From Blastococcus sp. HT6-4 (lineage in GTDB: Bacteria; Actinomycetota; Actinomycetes; Mycobacteriales; Geodermatophilaceae), in NCBI RefSeq assembly GCF_039679125.1, contig NZ_CP155551.1, forward strand, positions 3,534,001 to 3,598,000: 64,000 bases of DNA. Reading direction: 5' to 3'. A program made the position numbers and the translations under genes. Shown here piece by piece: positions 7,851 through 15,860 of the stretch (its first letter is position 1; each line of letters begins with the position of its first letter). The notes beneath the pieces were generated by a model. It was given only the letters and a program-made list of their open reading frames with translations, did not search any database and was not told where the DNA came from.

Positions 7851-8177
7851 CTAGCTCAGCGGTCTCCCCGGAGATCGGATCCCGAGGGTGGTGCCGTCGT
7901 TCTGGGGCAGGTAGGTGGGCGCGAGAAAGCGCTCGGCGATGCTCGGCGACTTCGGGCGCCGGTCGAGGGCGGAGGCGACGCGGGACGCGCCCGTGCCGAC
8001 GGCTCCACCGACGACCCCGGTGGCCGAGCCGACGCCGGCGCACGCGGCGGTGGGCAGACCGGTGCCCTCGTGCTGAGCGGCGGGACCAGCCATGATCAGG
8101 CCACCCGTGCGCACGTCGACGCCGCCGGACACCAAGAGGTCGGTGGAGGCAGCAGAGGTCCAGGTCGTGCTGGTCAT
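7851..8177 (-). CDS. Putative 108-residue upstream ORF in the whiB7 leader
   Basis: ATG at 8177 is preceded by AGGAAGGAGGGG, one of the strongest ribosome sites in the window. The frame runs 108 codons and stops (TAG) 19 nt before the attenuator stem. The protein is Gly/Ala/Ser/Thr-rich, then basic (ALDRRPKSPS) and ends in IRSPGRPLS; I see no domain. whiB7/wblC leaders are known to carry a translated uORF that senses ribosome stalling, but those I recall are much shorter. A later in-frame ATG (MAGPAAQ) could also be used. It may be regulatory rather than encode a working protein. Confidence 0.5.
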   Translation of the reverse strand: MTSTTWTSAASTDLLVSGGVDVRTGGLIMAGPAAQHEGTGLPTAACAGVGSATGVVGGAVGTGASRVASALDRRPKSPSIAERFLAPTYLPQNDGTTLGIRSPGRPLS

Positions 8178-8257
8178 CGGGATGCCCCCTCCTTCCTGTC
8201 TCCGCGTCCCGGCCGGACGGCCGGGCTCGCGACGGGGTGCGTCGTTCGTGCGTCGGG

Positions 8258-8296
8258 ACACTATGGCGACCGCCGAGAGCCGGTCAATCGAATTGA
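8258..8296 (-). promoter_or_regulatory. Candidate whiB7 promoter with WhiB7-type AT-rich box
   Basis: On the minus strand an AT-rich stretch, GATCAATTCGA, runs directly into TTGACC (-35, 8287-8282), followed 18 nt on by TAGTGT (-10, 8263-8258). An AT-rich box touching the -35 is the known WhiB7 AT-hook target, so autoregulation is likely. It predicts a leader of about 540 nt before the whiB7 start. Confidence 0.6.
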
Positions 8297-8377
8297 TCGC
8301 GGTTCGTCCGCCCGGGGGTCCTGACCGGTCTCGCAACCGCCTGCCGTCGCCCTCGGCGACGGCCCGTTCACCGCCGA

Positions 8378-10372
8378 TCAGCCGCTGACGGCGGCCAGGA
8401 CGTCCGCGCCGTAGAGCTCCAGCTTCCGGGCACCGATCCCCGGCAGCCCGGAGAGCTCCCGCAGGCTGGCCGGCCGGCTCTCGGCGATGGCCTGCAACGT
8501 GGCGTCGGTGAAGACGACGTAGGCCGGCACCGACGCGGACTGGGCGGCCTGGCTCCGCCAGGCACGCAGCCGCTCGAACAACTCCCCCGCCTCGCCCTCG
8601 AGGACGACCTTGGGCCGCTTGGCCGGCCGACGCGCCGGTGGAGCCGTGGGACCGGAGTCCGGCGCCAGCCCCTCGAGGAACCGGCTGCGGGGCCGCGAGC
8701 GCCGGCCCCCCGGGCTGCGCGCCAGTGACCACGACAGCGTGAGCTGCTCGCGGGCCCGGGTGACCGCGACGTAGAGCAGGCGCCGCTCCTCGTCCACGGC
8801 GACCGGGCGGCTCAGCGACTGGGCGATCGGCAGCACGCCGTCGACCAGGCCGACGACGAACACGACGTCCCACTCCAGCCCCTTGGCGGCGTGCATCGAC
8901 GCGAGGGTCACCCCCTGGACGGTCGGCGCGTGCTGGGCGTCGGCGCGCGCGGCGAGGTGGGTGACGAAGCCGGCGAGGTCCAGGGACGGGTCCTCCGCGA
9001 CCAGGTCGACGGCGAGGTCGACCAGCGCGGCGAGCGACTGCCAGCGGTCCCGGGCCGCTCCCCCGGCCGGTGGCCGGTGCTCCACCCAGCCGGTGGACGC
9101 GAGCACGTCACGGACCGCCGGCACGAGCATCCCCGGCTCGTTGCCCCCGGCCGCCGCCCCGCGCAGCAGCAGCACGGCCTCGCGGACCTCGGGCCGCTCG
9201 AAGAACCGCTCACCGCCCTTGAGCACGTAGGGCACACCCACGTCGGCGAGCGCGGACTCGTAGACCTGCGACTGGGCGTTGATGCGGAACAGGACGGCGA
9301 TCTCGGCGGCGGGCGTGCCGTCGTCGATCAGCGCCTTGCAACGGGCCGCGACCGCCGCGGCCTCGGCCGGCTCGTCGGGGTGCTCCACGAACGTCGGCTC
9401 GGGGCCCTGCGGCCGCTGGCCCAGCAGCCGCAGGCCCGACAACCCCTTGCGCGGCGGCGCCTGTCCGATCAGCCGGTTCGCCAGGCCCACGACCTGGGGC
9501 GTGGACCGGTAGTCGCGCTCGAGCTTCACGACGGCCGCGTCGGCGTAGCGGTCGGCGAACCCGAGCAGGTAGTCGGGGTCGGCACCGGTGAAGGAGTAGA
9601 TCGTCTGGTTCGGGTCACCCACCACGCAGATCTCGGCGCGGCCGCCCAGCCACGCGTCGAGGAGCCGCTGCTGCAGCGGGTTGACGTCCTGGTACTCGTC
9701 GACGACGAAGTGCCGGTACTGCGCGCGCACCTGCCGGGCGACGTCCGGGTGCTCCTCGATCGCGTAGGCGGTGACCAGCAGCAGGTCCTCGAAGTCCAGC
9801 GCCCCGTCGCGCTGCTTGGCCGACTCGTAGCTGGCGTAGACGGCGGCGACCGCGGCCGGCTCGAACGGCACCTCCCGGCCGGCGGCCTTGGCGCGGGCCG
9901 GGTAGTCCTCCGGCGTGGCGAGGGTCGTCTTGGCCCACTCGATCTCGCTGGCGAGGTCGCGCAGGCTGGTGCGGTCGGTGGTCAGCCGGTTGCGCGTGGC
10001 CGCGGAGGACACCACGCGCAGCTTGTTCTCGATCAGCCCGGGCATCGGGCCGCCGAGGACCCGCGGCGCGAAGTAGCGCAGCTGCCGCATGGCCGCGGCG
10101 TGGAAGGTGCGCGCCTGCACCCCGCCGACGTCGAGCGCGGCCAGCCGGGTCCGCAGCTCACCGGCCGCGCGGGCGGTGAAGGTGACCGCCAGCACCTGCT
10201 CCGGGACGTAGGTGCCGGTGTGCACCCCGTAGGCGATGCGGTGGGTGATCGTGCGGGTCTTCCCGGTGCCGGCACCGGCGAGGATGCAGACCGGCCCGGC
10301 GACCGCCTGCGCCGCCGCGCGCTGCTCGTCGTCGAGGCCGCCGAGCACTGCCTCCGCGTCCGCGTGCCCCAT
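8378..10372 (-). CDS. uvrD2: UvrD2/PcrA-type superfamily 1 DNA helicase with HRDC domain
   Basis: 664 aa. Walker A is GAGTGKT (33-39); helicase motif II is VDEYQDVNPLQ (about 215), and GDPNQTIYSF and VKLERDYRSTPQ follow as motifs III-IV. The last about 70 residues (from VPAYVVFTD to the C terminus) form an HRDC domain, the hallmark of UvrD2 over UvrD1/PcrA. I do not see the tetra-cysteine linker described for mycobacterial UvrD2. ATG 10372 is preceded by GGGGAGGAA; longer in-frame extension lacks family similarity. It is next to whiB7 and divergent from mycoredoxin, as at Rv3198c-Rv3198A. Confidence 0.92.
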   Translation of the reverse strand: MGHADAEAVLGGLDDEQRAAAQAVAGPVCILAGAGTGKTRTITHRIAYGVHTGTYVPEQVLAVTFTARAAGELRTRLAALDVGGVQARTFHAAAMRQLRYFAPRVLGGPMPGLIENKLRVVSSAATRNRLTTDRTSLRDLASEIEWAKTTLATPEDYPARAKAAGREVPFEPAAVAAVYASYESAKQRDGALDFEDLLLVTAYAIEEHPDVARQVRAQYRHFVVDEYQDVNPLQQRLLDAWLGGRAEICVVGDPNQTIYSFTGADPDYLLGFADRYADAAVVKLERDYRSTPQVVGLANRLIGQAPPRKGLSGLRLLGQRPQGPEPTFVEHPDEPAEAAAVAARCKALIDDGTPAAEIAVLFRINAQSQVYESALADVGVPYVLKGGERFFERPEVREAVLLLRGAAAGGNEPGMLVPAVRDVLASTGWVEHRPPAGGAARDRWQSLAALVDLAVDLVAEDPSLDLAGFVTHLAARADAQHAPTVQGVTLASMHAAKGLEWDVVFVVGLVDGVLPIAQSLSRPVAVDEERRLLYVAVTRAREQLTLSWSLARSPGGRRSRPRSRFLEGLAPDSGPTAPPARRPAKRPKVVLEGEAGELFERLRAWRSQAAQSASVPAYVVFTDATLQAIAESRPASLRELSGLPGIGARKLELYGADVLAAVSG

Positions 10373-10557
10373 CGCCGGCGTTCCTCCCCGTCGTCGGTCC
10401 TGCCGCTGGCCGAACCCTCGTGTCCGCGGCACGATCCTCCCAGCCGGGACCGACGGGCGCGGGAAGCATCCCCAGGAGACCGGTGTTGCGCACCACGCAC
10501 CGTGCCACCCCGCCTCGGGACTGGACCCGCCCGGCACGAACAGGGAGACTGCCCGCG

Positions 10558-10821
10558 ATGACCACCACCCCCGCCGCCGTCACCATGTACAGCACCACGT
10601 GGTGCGGCTACTGCCTCCGGCTGAAGAAGATGATGGAGCGCGAGGGCATCCCGTTCGCCGAGGTCGACATCGAGACCGACCCGCAGGCGGCCGACCTGGT
10701 CATGCAGGCCAACGGCGGCAACCGCACCGTGCCCACGCTGGTCTTCCCCGACGGCAGCGCGCTGACCAACCCGAGCATCGACCAGGTCAAGGCCCAGCTC
10801 GCACAGCTCCCGGAGGCGTGA
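10558..10821 (+). CDS. mrx1: Mycoredoxin (glutaredoxin-like, mycothiol dependent)
   Basis: 87 aa, a single thioredoxin fold. The redox motif is WCGYC (Cys16, Cys19) after MYSTT, and TVPTLVF contains the cis-proline. CGYC in a short glutaredoxin-like protein next to uvrD2 identifies mycoredoxin-1, which reduces protein-mycothiol mixed disulfides in the cytosol. CAGGGAGACT precedes the ATG. The ANTAR-protein gene follows 6 bases after the stop, so the two are probably co-transcribed. Confidence 0.92.
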   Translation: MTTTPAAVTMYSTTWCGYCLRLKKMMEREGIPFAEVDIETDPQAADLVMQANGGNRTVPTLVFPDGSALTNPSIDQVKAQLAQLPEA

Positions 10822-10827
10822 GCACCC

Positions 10828-11478
10828 GTGGTCCCCGGTCCCCGGCCCTCCGACGAGGTCGACGGCTCCCTCTCCGCAGCCGCCGTCGTCCGGTCGGCCG
10901 GGCTCGGGGTGCCGGCCGCCGGACCGCGGCCGCAGATCGCCCTCACGCGCACGCCGCGCGGCTGGGTGGTCGTGCCGCTGCCGGGCGGGCCGGTCGACGG
11001 TGACTGCGTAGAGGGCCTCGTCGAGGGCATGACCCTGGCCGACCTGGTGGCCGACGAGGTCGGGTTGTCGCCTGAGCCCGACCGGAACGCCCGCCGGTCG
11101 GCGCGTGGCCGCTCCCCCGCGCCCGCCGACACCGACTGCGTCGACGCCCGCATCGCCGCGCTGCAGCACACCGTGGCCCAGCTCGAGCACGCGCTGGCGT
11201 CGCGGGTCTCCACGGAGCGGGCCATCGGCGTGCTCGCGGAGCGCCACGGTTCGAGCCTGCGCGCCGCCTTCGAGGGCCTGCGGCGGGACGCCCGCACGCA
11301 GGGGCGCGCTGTCGTCGACCTCGCGCGCGAGGTGCTCGCCGGGCTGGCGGGCGAGGCGGGCACGGCGCCCCTCCCCGATGCGTCACCCGCGGTGACGACC
11401 GGCGACGGCGCCGCACCGGCACCTCGCGCCCTGGCCCTGACCGAGGGCCTCGTCGCCAACGCGGACGGCCGGTCCTGA
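10828..11478 (+). CDS. ANTAR-domain protein
   Basis: 216 aa. Residues about 105-168 form an ANTAR RNA-binding domain: a coiled helix (LQHTVAQLEHALASR) then STERAIGVLAERHG and SLRAAFEGLRRDAR. ANTAR proteins bind paired hairpins in mRNA leaders to prevent termination. The N-terminal about 85 residues contain a small beta-rich unit but no clear GAF or receiver domain, so the sensing input is unknown. The GTG start lies 6 bases after the mycoredoxin stop, and the stop overlaps a CTG that may start the next gene. No ANTAR target hairpin pair was evident nearby. Confidence 0.75.
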   Translation: MVPGPRPSDEVDGSLSAAAVVRSAGLGVPAAGPRPQIALTRTPRGWVVVPLPGGPVDGDCVEGLVEGMTLADLVADEVGLSPEPDRNARRSARGRSPAPADTDCVDARIAALQHTVAQLEHALASRVSTERAIGVLAERHGSSLRAAFEGLRRDARTQGRAVVDLAREVLAGLAGEAGTAPLPDASPAVTTGDGAAPAPRALALTEGLVANADGRS

Positions 11479-12134
11479 CCCGTCCCGAACCGCTCTCCCC
11501 CGCCGCCCTCGCCGACCGCCTGGCCGCCCTGCTGGCGGTCACCGCCCCCGAACCCGGCGCCACGGCGCTGCGGGTGGCCGTGGACGGGCCGGAGCTCGCC
11601 GAACCGGAGCAGCTCGCCGCGGCCGTCGCGGAGCGGTTGCCGGCGCTGGGGCGGGGCACGGTCGTCGTCCCCGCCACGGGCTTCTACCGGCCGGCGTCGC
11701 TGCGGCTGGAGCACGGGCGCACCGATCCCGATGCCCGGTACACCGACTGGCTGGACGTCGGCGCGCTCAACCGCGAGGTCCTCGCGCCGGTCGGGCCGGG
11801 AGGCTCCGGGAAGTACCTCCCGTCGCTGTGGGACCTGGCGCGCGACCGGGCCACCCGCGCTGCCCCGCAGCCGGTGCCCGCCGGCGCGGTGCTCCTGGTC
11901 CCCGGGGCGCTCCTGCAGGGGGTGGGGCTGGCGCTGGACGTGGTGGTCCACCTGCGCGTGGCCCCTGCCGCGCGCCGCCGGAGGACGCCGCCGGAGGACG
12001 CCTGGGCGCTCCCGGCCTTCGACCGCTACGACGACGAGGTCGACCCGGTGGCGCTGGCCGACGCCGTCGTGCTGGCCGACCACCCGGACCGGCCGGCCCT
12101 GGTGCTGGGCGGGCGCCTGACGACAGCCCCGTGA
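11475..12134 (+). CDS. Uridine-kinase-like protein with degenerate P-loop
   Basis: About 219 aa if translation starts at CTG 11475. The region FYRPASLRLEHGRTDPDARY, then DWLDVGALNREVL and GPGGSGKYLPSLWD, matches the family annotated as uridine kinase in actinobacteria. The N-terminal P-loop (expected GxxxxGKS/T after VAVDG) reads GPELAEPEQ, so ATP binding there looks lost. No ATG, GTG or TTG exists in frame between the previous stop region and GTG 11574, yet codons 11475-11573 read like family N terminus; CTG 11475 would overlap the ANTAR stop as CTGA. The conservative start is 11574 (186 aa). Confidence 0.65.
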   Translation: MTRPEPLSPAALADRLAALLAVTAPEPGATALRVAVDGPELAEPEQLAAAVAERLPALGRGTVVVPATGFYRPASLRLEHGRTDPDARYTDWLDVGALNREVLAPVGPGGSGKYLPSLWDLARDRATRAAPQPVPAGAVLLVPGALLQGVGLALDVVVHLRVAPAARRRRTPPEDAWALPAFDRYDDEVDPVALADAVVLADHPDRPALVLGGRLTTAP

Positions 12135-12197
12135 GCATCGCAGCGAGGAACGAGTGAGGAGTGGAGCGGGGCGCGCAGTCAGGCCGAGGGCATGGCT

Positions 12198-13097
12198 TCA
12201 GCTGAGCTCGTCGTTCACCCAGCGGTCGAGGATGTGGCGGGCGATCGAGATCGACGGCGGCACCGCGAGCTGCCCGTCGGGGGTGCGCAGCTCCTCACGG
12301 GTGAACCAGCGCGCCTCCTCGATCTCGGTGGGATCGACCCGGATCTCCTGGTCGCCGTCGACCCGCGCGACGAACCCGAGCATCAGCGACTGCGGGAACG
12401 GCCAGGGCTGGCTGGCCACGTAGCGCACGTCGGTGACCCGCAGGCCAACCTCCTCCTCCACCTCGCGGGCGACGGCGGCCTCGGCCGACTCCCCCGGCTC
12501 CACGAAGCCGGCCAGGATGGAGAACCGCCCGGGCGGCCAGACCGCCTGCCGGCCGAGGACCACGCGATCGGCTCCGTCGTGGACCAGCATGATCACGGCG
12601 GGGTCGACACGCGGGAAGAACTCGGTGCCGGTCGTCGGATCGCGACGTGTCCACCCGGCGCGCTCGACCGTCGTGGCCGCACCGGTGAGCGGGCTGAAGC
12701 GGTGGCGCTCGTGCCACTCCAGGATGCCGATGGCCTCGGCCAGCAGCCCGGCGTCCAGGTCGTCCAGGTCCGCGCCGAGGTCGCGCAGCCCGGCCCACAG
12801 GTCCACGGCCCGGCCCGCGACGGTCAGCGACCGCTCCCCCCGCACCGTCGCGTACGGCACCCCGTCGGCCTCGCCCAGGAACACCGCCCCGGCCGGCAGG
12901 GCCGGTCGCTCTTCCCAGATCAGCCGCGGTCCGGACGGGCCCTCCTGCACCGGGACGGTCCCCGCGGCGTCGACCGTGAGCACCCGGACCGGTCGGCCTG
13001 CCGCTGGATCGGGCAGCAGGCGGGCGAGGTGGGCCCGGTCGTGGCCGGAGCGGGCGAGCAACGGCCGGTCGTCGTCGGCGCCGGGGAGGGCGGTCAT
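12198..13097 (-). CDS. nudC: NudC-type NAD(H) pyrophosphatase / RNA deNADding Nudix enzyme
   Basis: 299 aa. The Nudix box runs from Gly197 to about Gly218 (GFVEPGESAEAAVAREVEEE), and SQPWPFPQS (229-237) is the NudC-specific substrate motif. NudC hydrolyses NADH to NMNH and AMP and removes NAD caps from RNA. The four zinc cysteines usual in NudC are all missing: the aligned segments read HRFSPLTG and RRDPTTG. Its ATG overlaps the stop of the M16-like gene (ATGA), so it is the third gene of an M16-M16-nudC operon. Confidence 0.9.
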   Translation of the reverse strand: MTALPGADDDRPLLARSGHDRAHLARLLPDPAAGRPVRVLTVDAAGTVPVQEGPSGPRLIWEERPALPAGAVFLGEADGVPYATVRGERSLTVAGRAVDLWAGLRDLGADLDDLDAGLLAEAIGILEWHERHRFSPLTGAATTVERAGWTRRDPTTGTEFFPRVDPAVIMLVHDGADRVVLGRQAVWPPGRFSILAGFVEPGESAEAAVAREVEEEVGLRVTDVRYVASQPWPFPQSLMLGFVARVDGDQEIRVDPTEIEEARWFTREELRTPDGQLAVPPSISIARHILDRWVNDELS

Positions 13098-14458
13098 CCC
13101 TGTCCGCCGCTCCCGGTGACCGTGACCGGGGCCAGCGTGGCGAGCTCCGCGGCGACCCGGCCGGCGTCCCCGACCACGACCGCGGTGAGCGCCTCGGGCG
13201 CCAGGTAGCGCGCGGCCGCGGCCTGCACCTGCTCGACCGTGACGGCGGTGAGGTCGCGCTGGTGGGTGGCCAGCCAGTCCGCAGGGAGCCCCGCGCCCAG
13301 GAGCGCCGTCAGCGTGCTGGCCAGTCCGGCGTGGGTGGACGTCGACAGCGCCATGCTGCCCAGGATGTAGCGGCGCGCGGCGTCCAGTTCCGCCTCGGTG
13401 ACCGGGGTCAGCGCCATGCGGCCGAGCTCGTAGAGCGTCTCCAGCAGCGCGGGACCGGTGACCTCCGTGGCGACGTCGGCCTCCACGAGGAACGACGACG
13501 CGGCGCGCTGGTGGTCGATCGCGCTGCGGGGGCTGTAGCTGTAGCCCCGGCGTTCGCGGATGTTCTCGACGAGGCGGGAGGAGAAGTAGCCGCCGTAGAC
13601 CATCGCGGCGAGCCGCACGGCCGGGATGTCCGCCTCGGTACGGCCGGGCGCCGGCCCACCCAGGCGCAGGTTGGACTGCACCGCACCCGGGCGGTCGACC
13701 AGCTCGATGCCGGCCGATCGCTGCTCGGTGACCGGCGGTGCCTCCACGGCCGTGCCGCTGCCGGTCCAGTCGTCCAGCGCGGCCGCCACGGTGTCGGCCG
13801 CGGCGCGCGGGTCGAGGTCGCCGACGAGCACGAGGGTGCTGCCGGCCGGCAGGATCCGCTCGCGGTGCAGCCGCCGCAGCGCGGGCGCCCGCACGGCCGC
13901 GACCAGCTCCGCGTCGGGCAGCTGGATGGCGTACGGGTGGCTGCCGTACCGGCGCGCGGCCAGCGCCGAGCGGGCGATCGTGCCGGGCTGGGAACGGGCG
14001 ATCGCGATCCGCTCGGCCAGCCGGTCGCGCTCGCCGTCGACCTGGCGGGCCGGGTAGGCGGCCTCGGTGAGCAGCTCGGCCAGGAGCTCGAGCACGGGGC
14101 CGAGCCCGCCGGGGAGCAGCGTCGTGCCCACGAGCACCCGGTCGGCGTCGGTGCTCACCGCCAGCTCCGCGCCGTGGCTCTGCAGCAGTTGGGCGATCCC
14201 GGTCTGGTCGTGCCGGGCGGTGCCGAGCAGCATCGCCCCGGAGAGGACGGCGCCGCGCGCGGCGTGCACCCCGGCGTTGCGGGCGCTCGCGGCGGCGAAC
14301 GGCACGCGCAGCCGCAGCTCCACCAGCGGCACACCCGGCCGCGGCACCACGACCACGCGCAGCCCGCTGGCCAGGGTGGTCTCCTCGACCACCGGGACCG
14401 GTTGCGGCCGCGGCTCACCCAGCGGCGGGATCAGGGGGCTCTCCTGCGTCGTGGTCAT
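13094..14458 (-). CDS. M16 (pitrilysin) family protein, probably inactive subunit
   Basis: 454 aa with two M16-like halves. The zinc motif HxxEH is absent (the equivalent region reads AARGAVLSGAMLLGT), whereas RERRGYSYSPRS in the second half is the conserved M16 C-domain substrate-binding segment. Bacterial M16 pairs commonly work as a heterodimer of one active and one RY-motif subunit. Here the upstream gene has the zinc site and this one has R/Y. It overlaps both neighbours by 4 nt (ATGA at each end), strongly supporting one complex made from one transcript. Confidence 0.88.
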   Translation of the reverse strand: MTTTQESPLIPPLGEPRPQPVPVVEETTLASGLRVVVVPRPGVPLVELRLRVPFAAASARNAGVHAARGAVLSGAMLLGTARHDQTGIAQLLQSHGAELAVSTDADRVLVGTTLLPGGLGPVLELLAELLTEAAYPARQVDGERDRLAERIAIARSQPGTIARSALAARRYGSHPYAIQLPDAELVAAVRAPALRRLHRERILPAGSTLVLVGDLDPRAAADTVAAALDDWTGSGTAVEAPPVTEQRSAGIELVDRPGAVQSNLRLGGPAPGRTEADIPAVRLAAMVYGGYFSSRLVENIRERRGYSYSPRSAIDHQRAASSFLVEADVATEVTGPALLETLYELGRMALTPVTEAELDAARRYILGSMALSTSTHAGLASTLTALLGAGLPADWLATHQRDLTAVTVEQVQAAAARYLAPEALTAVVVGDAGRVAAELATLAPVTVTGSGGQG

Positions 14459-15765
14459 CGGGCACCTCCGGCCGGTCGCAGCTCGAGCACCGCGGCGGTA
14501 CCCGGATCGAGCCCCCGGGCGGCTCCCCGGACGGCGTCCGGGGTCACCGCGGCGAGGCGGGCGGCCAGCTCGCCGGCCAGCTCCGCCCGTCCGTGGACCA
14601 GCTCGGCGGCGGCGAAGGCGAGGGTGCGGCCGAGCACGGAGTCCGCCTGCTGGAGCAGCTGGGCCTCCACGCGCGCCTGCACCCGGCGCAGCTCGTCGGC
14701 GTCGACGCCGTCCTCGGCGATGCGGCCGATCTCCTCGTGCACCGCGGCCATGACGCGCTCGGCCGGCACCGCGGCCGGGTGGTGCACCTGCGTGGTGAGC
14801 AGGGTGGCGTCGCGGACGTCGAACGGGTCGCCGAACAGGCCCACGTAGCTGCTCTGCGCGATCGCGATCCGGTCGTCGTGGACGAGCCGGCGTTCGAGCC
14901 GGGAGGCGTCGCCCTCGCTGAGCACCTCGGCGAGCAGGACGCTGCCCAGGTAGGTGTCGAAGTCGCCCACCGGGTCGGGCACCCGCCAGCCGATGGCCAG
15001 CGCCGGCGCGGGCGCCAGCGCGTCCTCCACGACGGCCGAGCGCACGGTCGTGGGCGAGGGCTCCCCCGTGTACGGCAGGGACGGGACCTCGCGGGCCGGG
15101 ACCGGGCCGAACCAGCGGCGCACCAGCTTCTCGGTCTCGGCGACGTCGAGGTCGCCGCCGATGCAGAGGACGGCGTTGCCCGGGGCGTAGTACCGGGAGA
15201 AGAAGTCGGTGGCGTCGTCGACGGTCGAGGACTCCAGGTCGACGAACGAGCCGTAGCCGTCGTGGGTGTTGGCGAAGCTCTCGAACGCCACCTGCGGCAG
15301 CTGCAGCCAGGGGAAGGCGCCGTAGGGGCGGTTGAGCACGTTGACCCGGATCTCCTCCTTCACCACGTCGATCTGGTTGCGGAGGTTCTCCTCGGTGATC
15401 GCCGGCGCGGCCATCCGGTCGGCCTCGAGGAACAGCGCGCGCTCCAGCGCCTCGGCGGGCAGCGCCTCGAAGTAGTTCGTGTAGTCCTGGTGGGTCGAGC
15501 CGTTGAAGGTGCCACCCGCCGCCTGCACGAGCCGGGCGTGCTCCATCTTGGCGACGTTGGCCGACCCCTGGAACATCATGTGCTCGAAGAGGTGCGCGAA
15601 GCCGGTGCGCCCCTCGGGTTCGTTGCGCATCCCGACGTCGTAGTAGACGCTTACCGCCACCACCGGCACGCTCCGGTCGGGGGCGAGGACCACCCGCAGA
15701 CCGTTGTCCAGCGTGAACCGTTCGATCGGGTGCCGCAGGATCAGGTCGGTGCCAGCTGCAGTCAC
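14455..15765 (-). CDS. M16 (pitrilysin) family zinc metallopeptidase, catalytic subunit
   Basis: 436 aa. The inverted zinc motif HLFEH is at 58-62 (His58, Glu61 base, His62), with a third-ligand Glu in the KEEIRVNV region. It has no signal peptide, so it is probably cytoplasmic. It is the first gene of the M16-M16-nudC operon; the next start overlaps its stop. The GTG start at 15765 has TAGGGT 7 nt upstream and no ribosome site, consistent with a leaderless mRNA. The substrate is unknown. Confidence 0.9.
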   Translation of the reverse strand: MTAAGTDLILRHPIERFTLDNGLRVVLAPDRSVPVVAVSVYYDVGMRNEPEGRTGFAHLFEHMMFQGSANVAKMEHARLVQAAGGTFNGSTHQDYTNYFEALPAEALERALFLEADRMAAPAITEENLRNQIDVVKEEIRVNVLNRPYGAFPWLQLPQVAFESFANTHDGYGSFVDLESSTVDDATDFFSRYYAPGNAVLCIGGDLDVAETEKLVRRWFGPVPAREVPSLPYTGEPSPTTVRSAVVEDALAPAPALAIGWRVPDPVGDFDTYLGSVLLAEVLSEGDASRLERRLVHDDRIAIAQSSYVGLFGDPFDVRDATLLTTQVHHPAAVPAERVMAAVHEEIGRIAEDGVDADELRRVQARVEAQLLQQADSVLGRTLAFAAAELVHGRAELAGELAARLAAVTPDAVRGAARGLDPGTAAVLELRPAGGAR

Positions 15766-15772
15766 GCACCCG

Positions 15773-15778
15773 ACCCTA
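15773..15778 (-). promoter_or_regulatory. Leaderless-type -10 element of the M16 operon
   Basis: TAGGGT on the minus strand, 7 nt before the GTG start codon, with no Shine-Dalgarno in between. Confidence 0.45.
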
Positions 15779-15860
15779 CGACGACGTCACCGTCCGGGTG
15801 ACACCGCGACCAGGTGCCGTCCCCACCCGTGGTGAGCCCTGCGACCGGAGTCCACCGGCG

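Noticed and set aside
8378-10537. Longer UvrD2 start upstream of ATG 10372
   Set aside because: The extra 55 codons lack family similarity and overlap the mycoredoxin promoter region; ATG 10372 has a good ribosome site.
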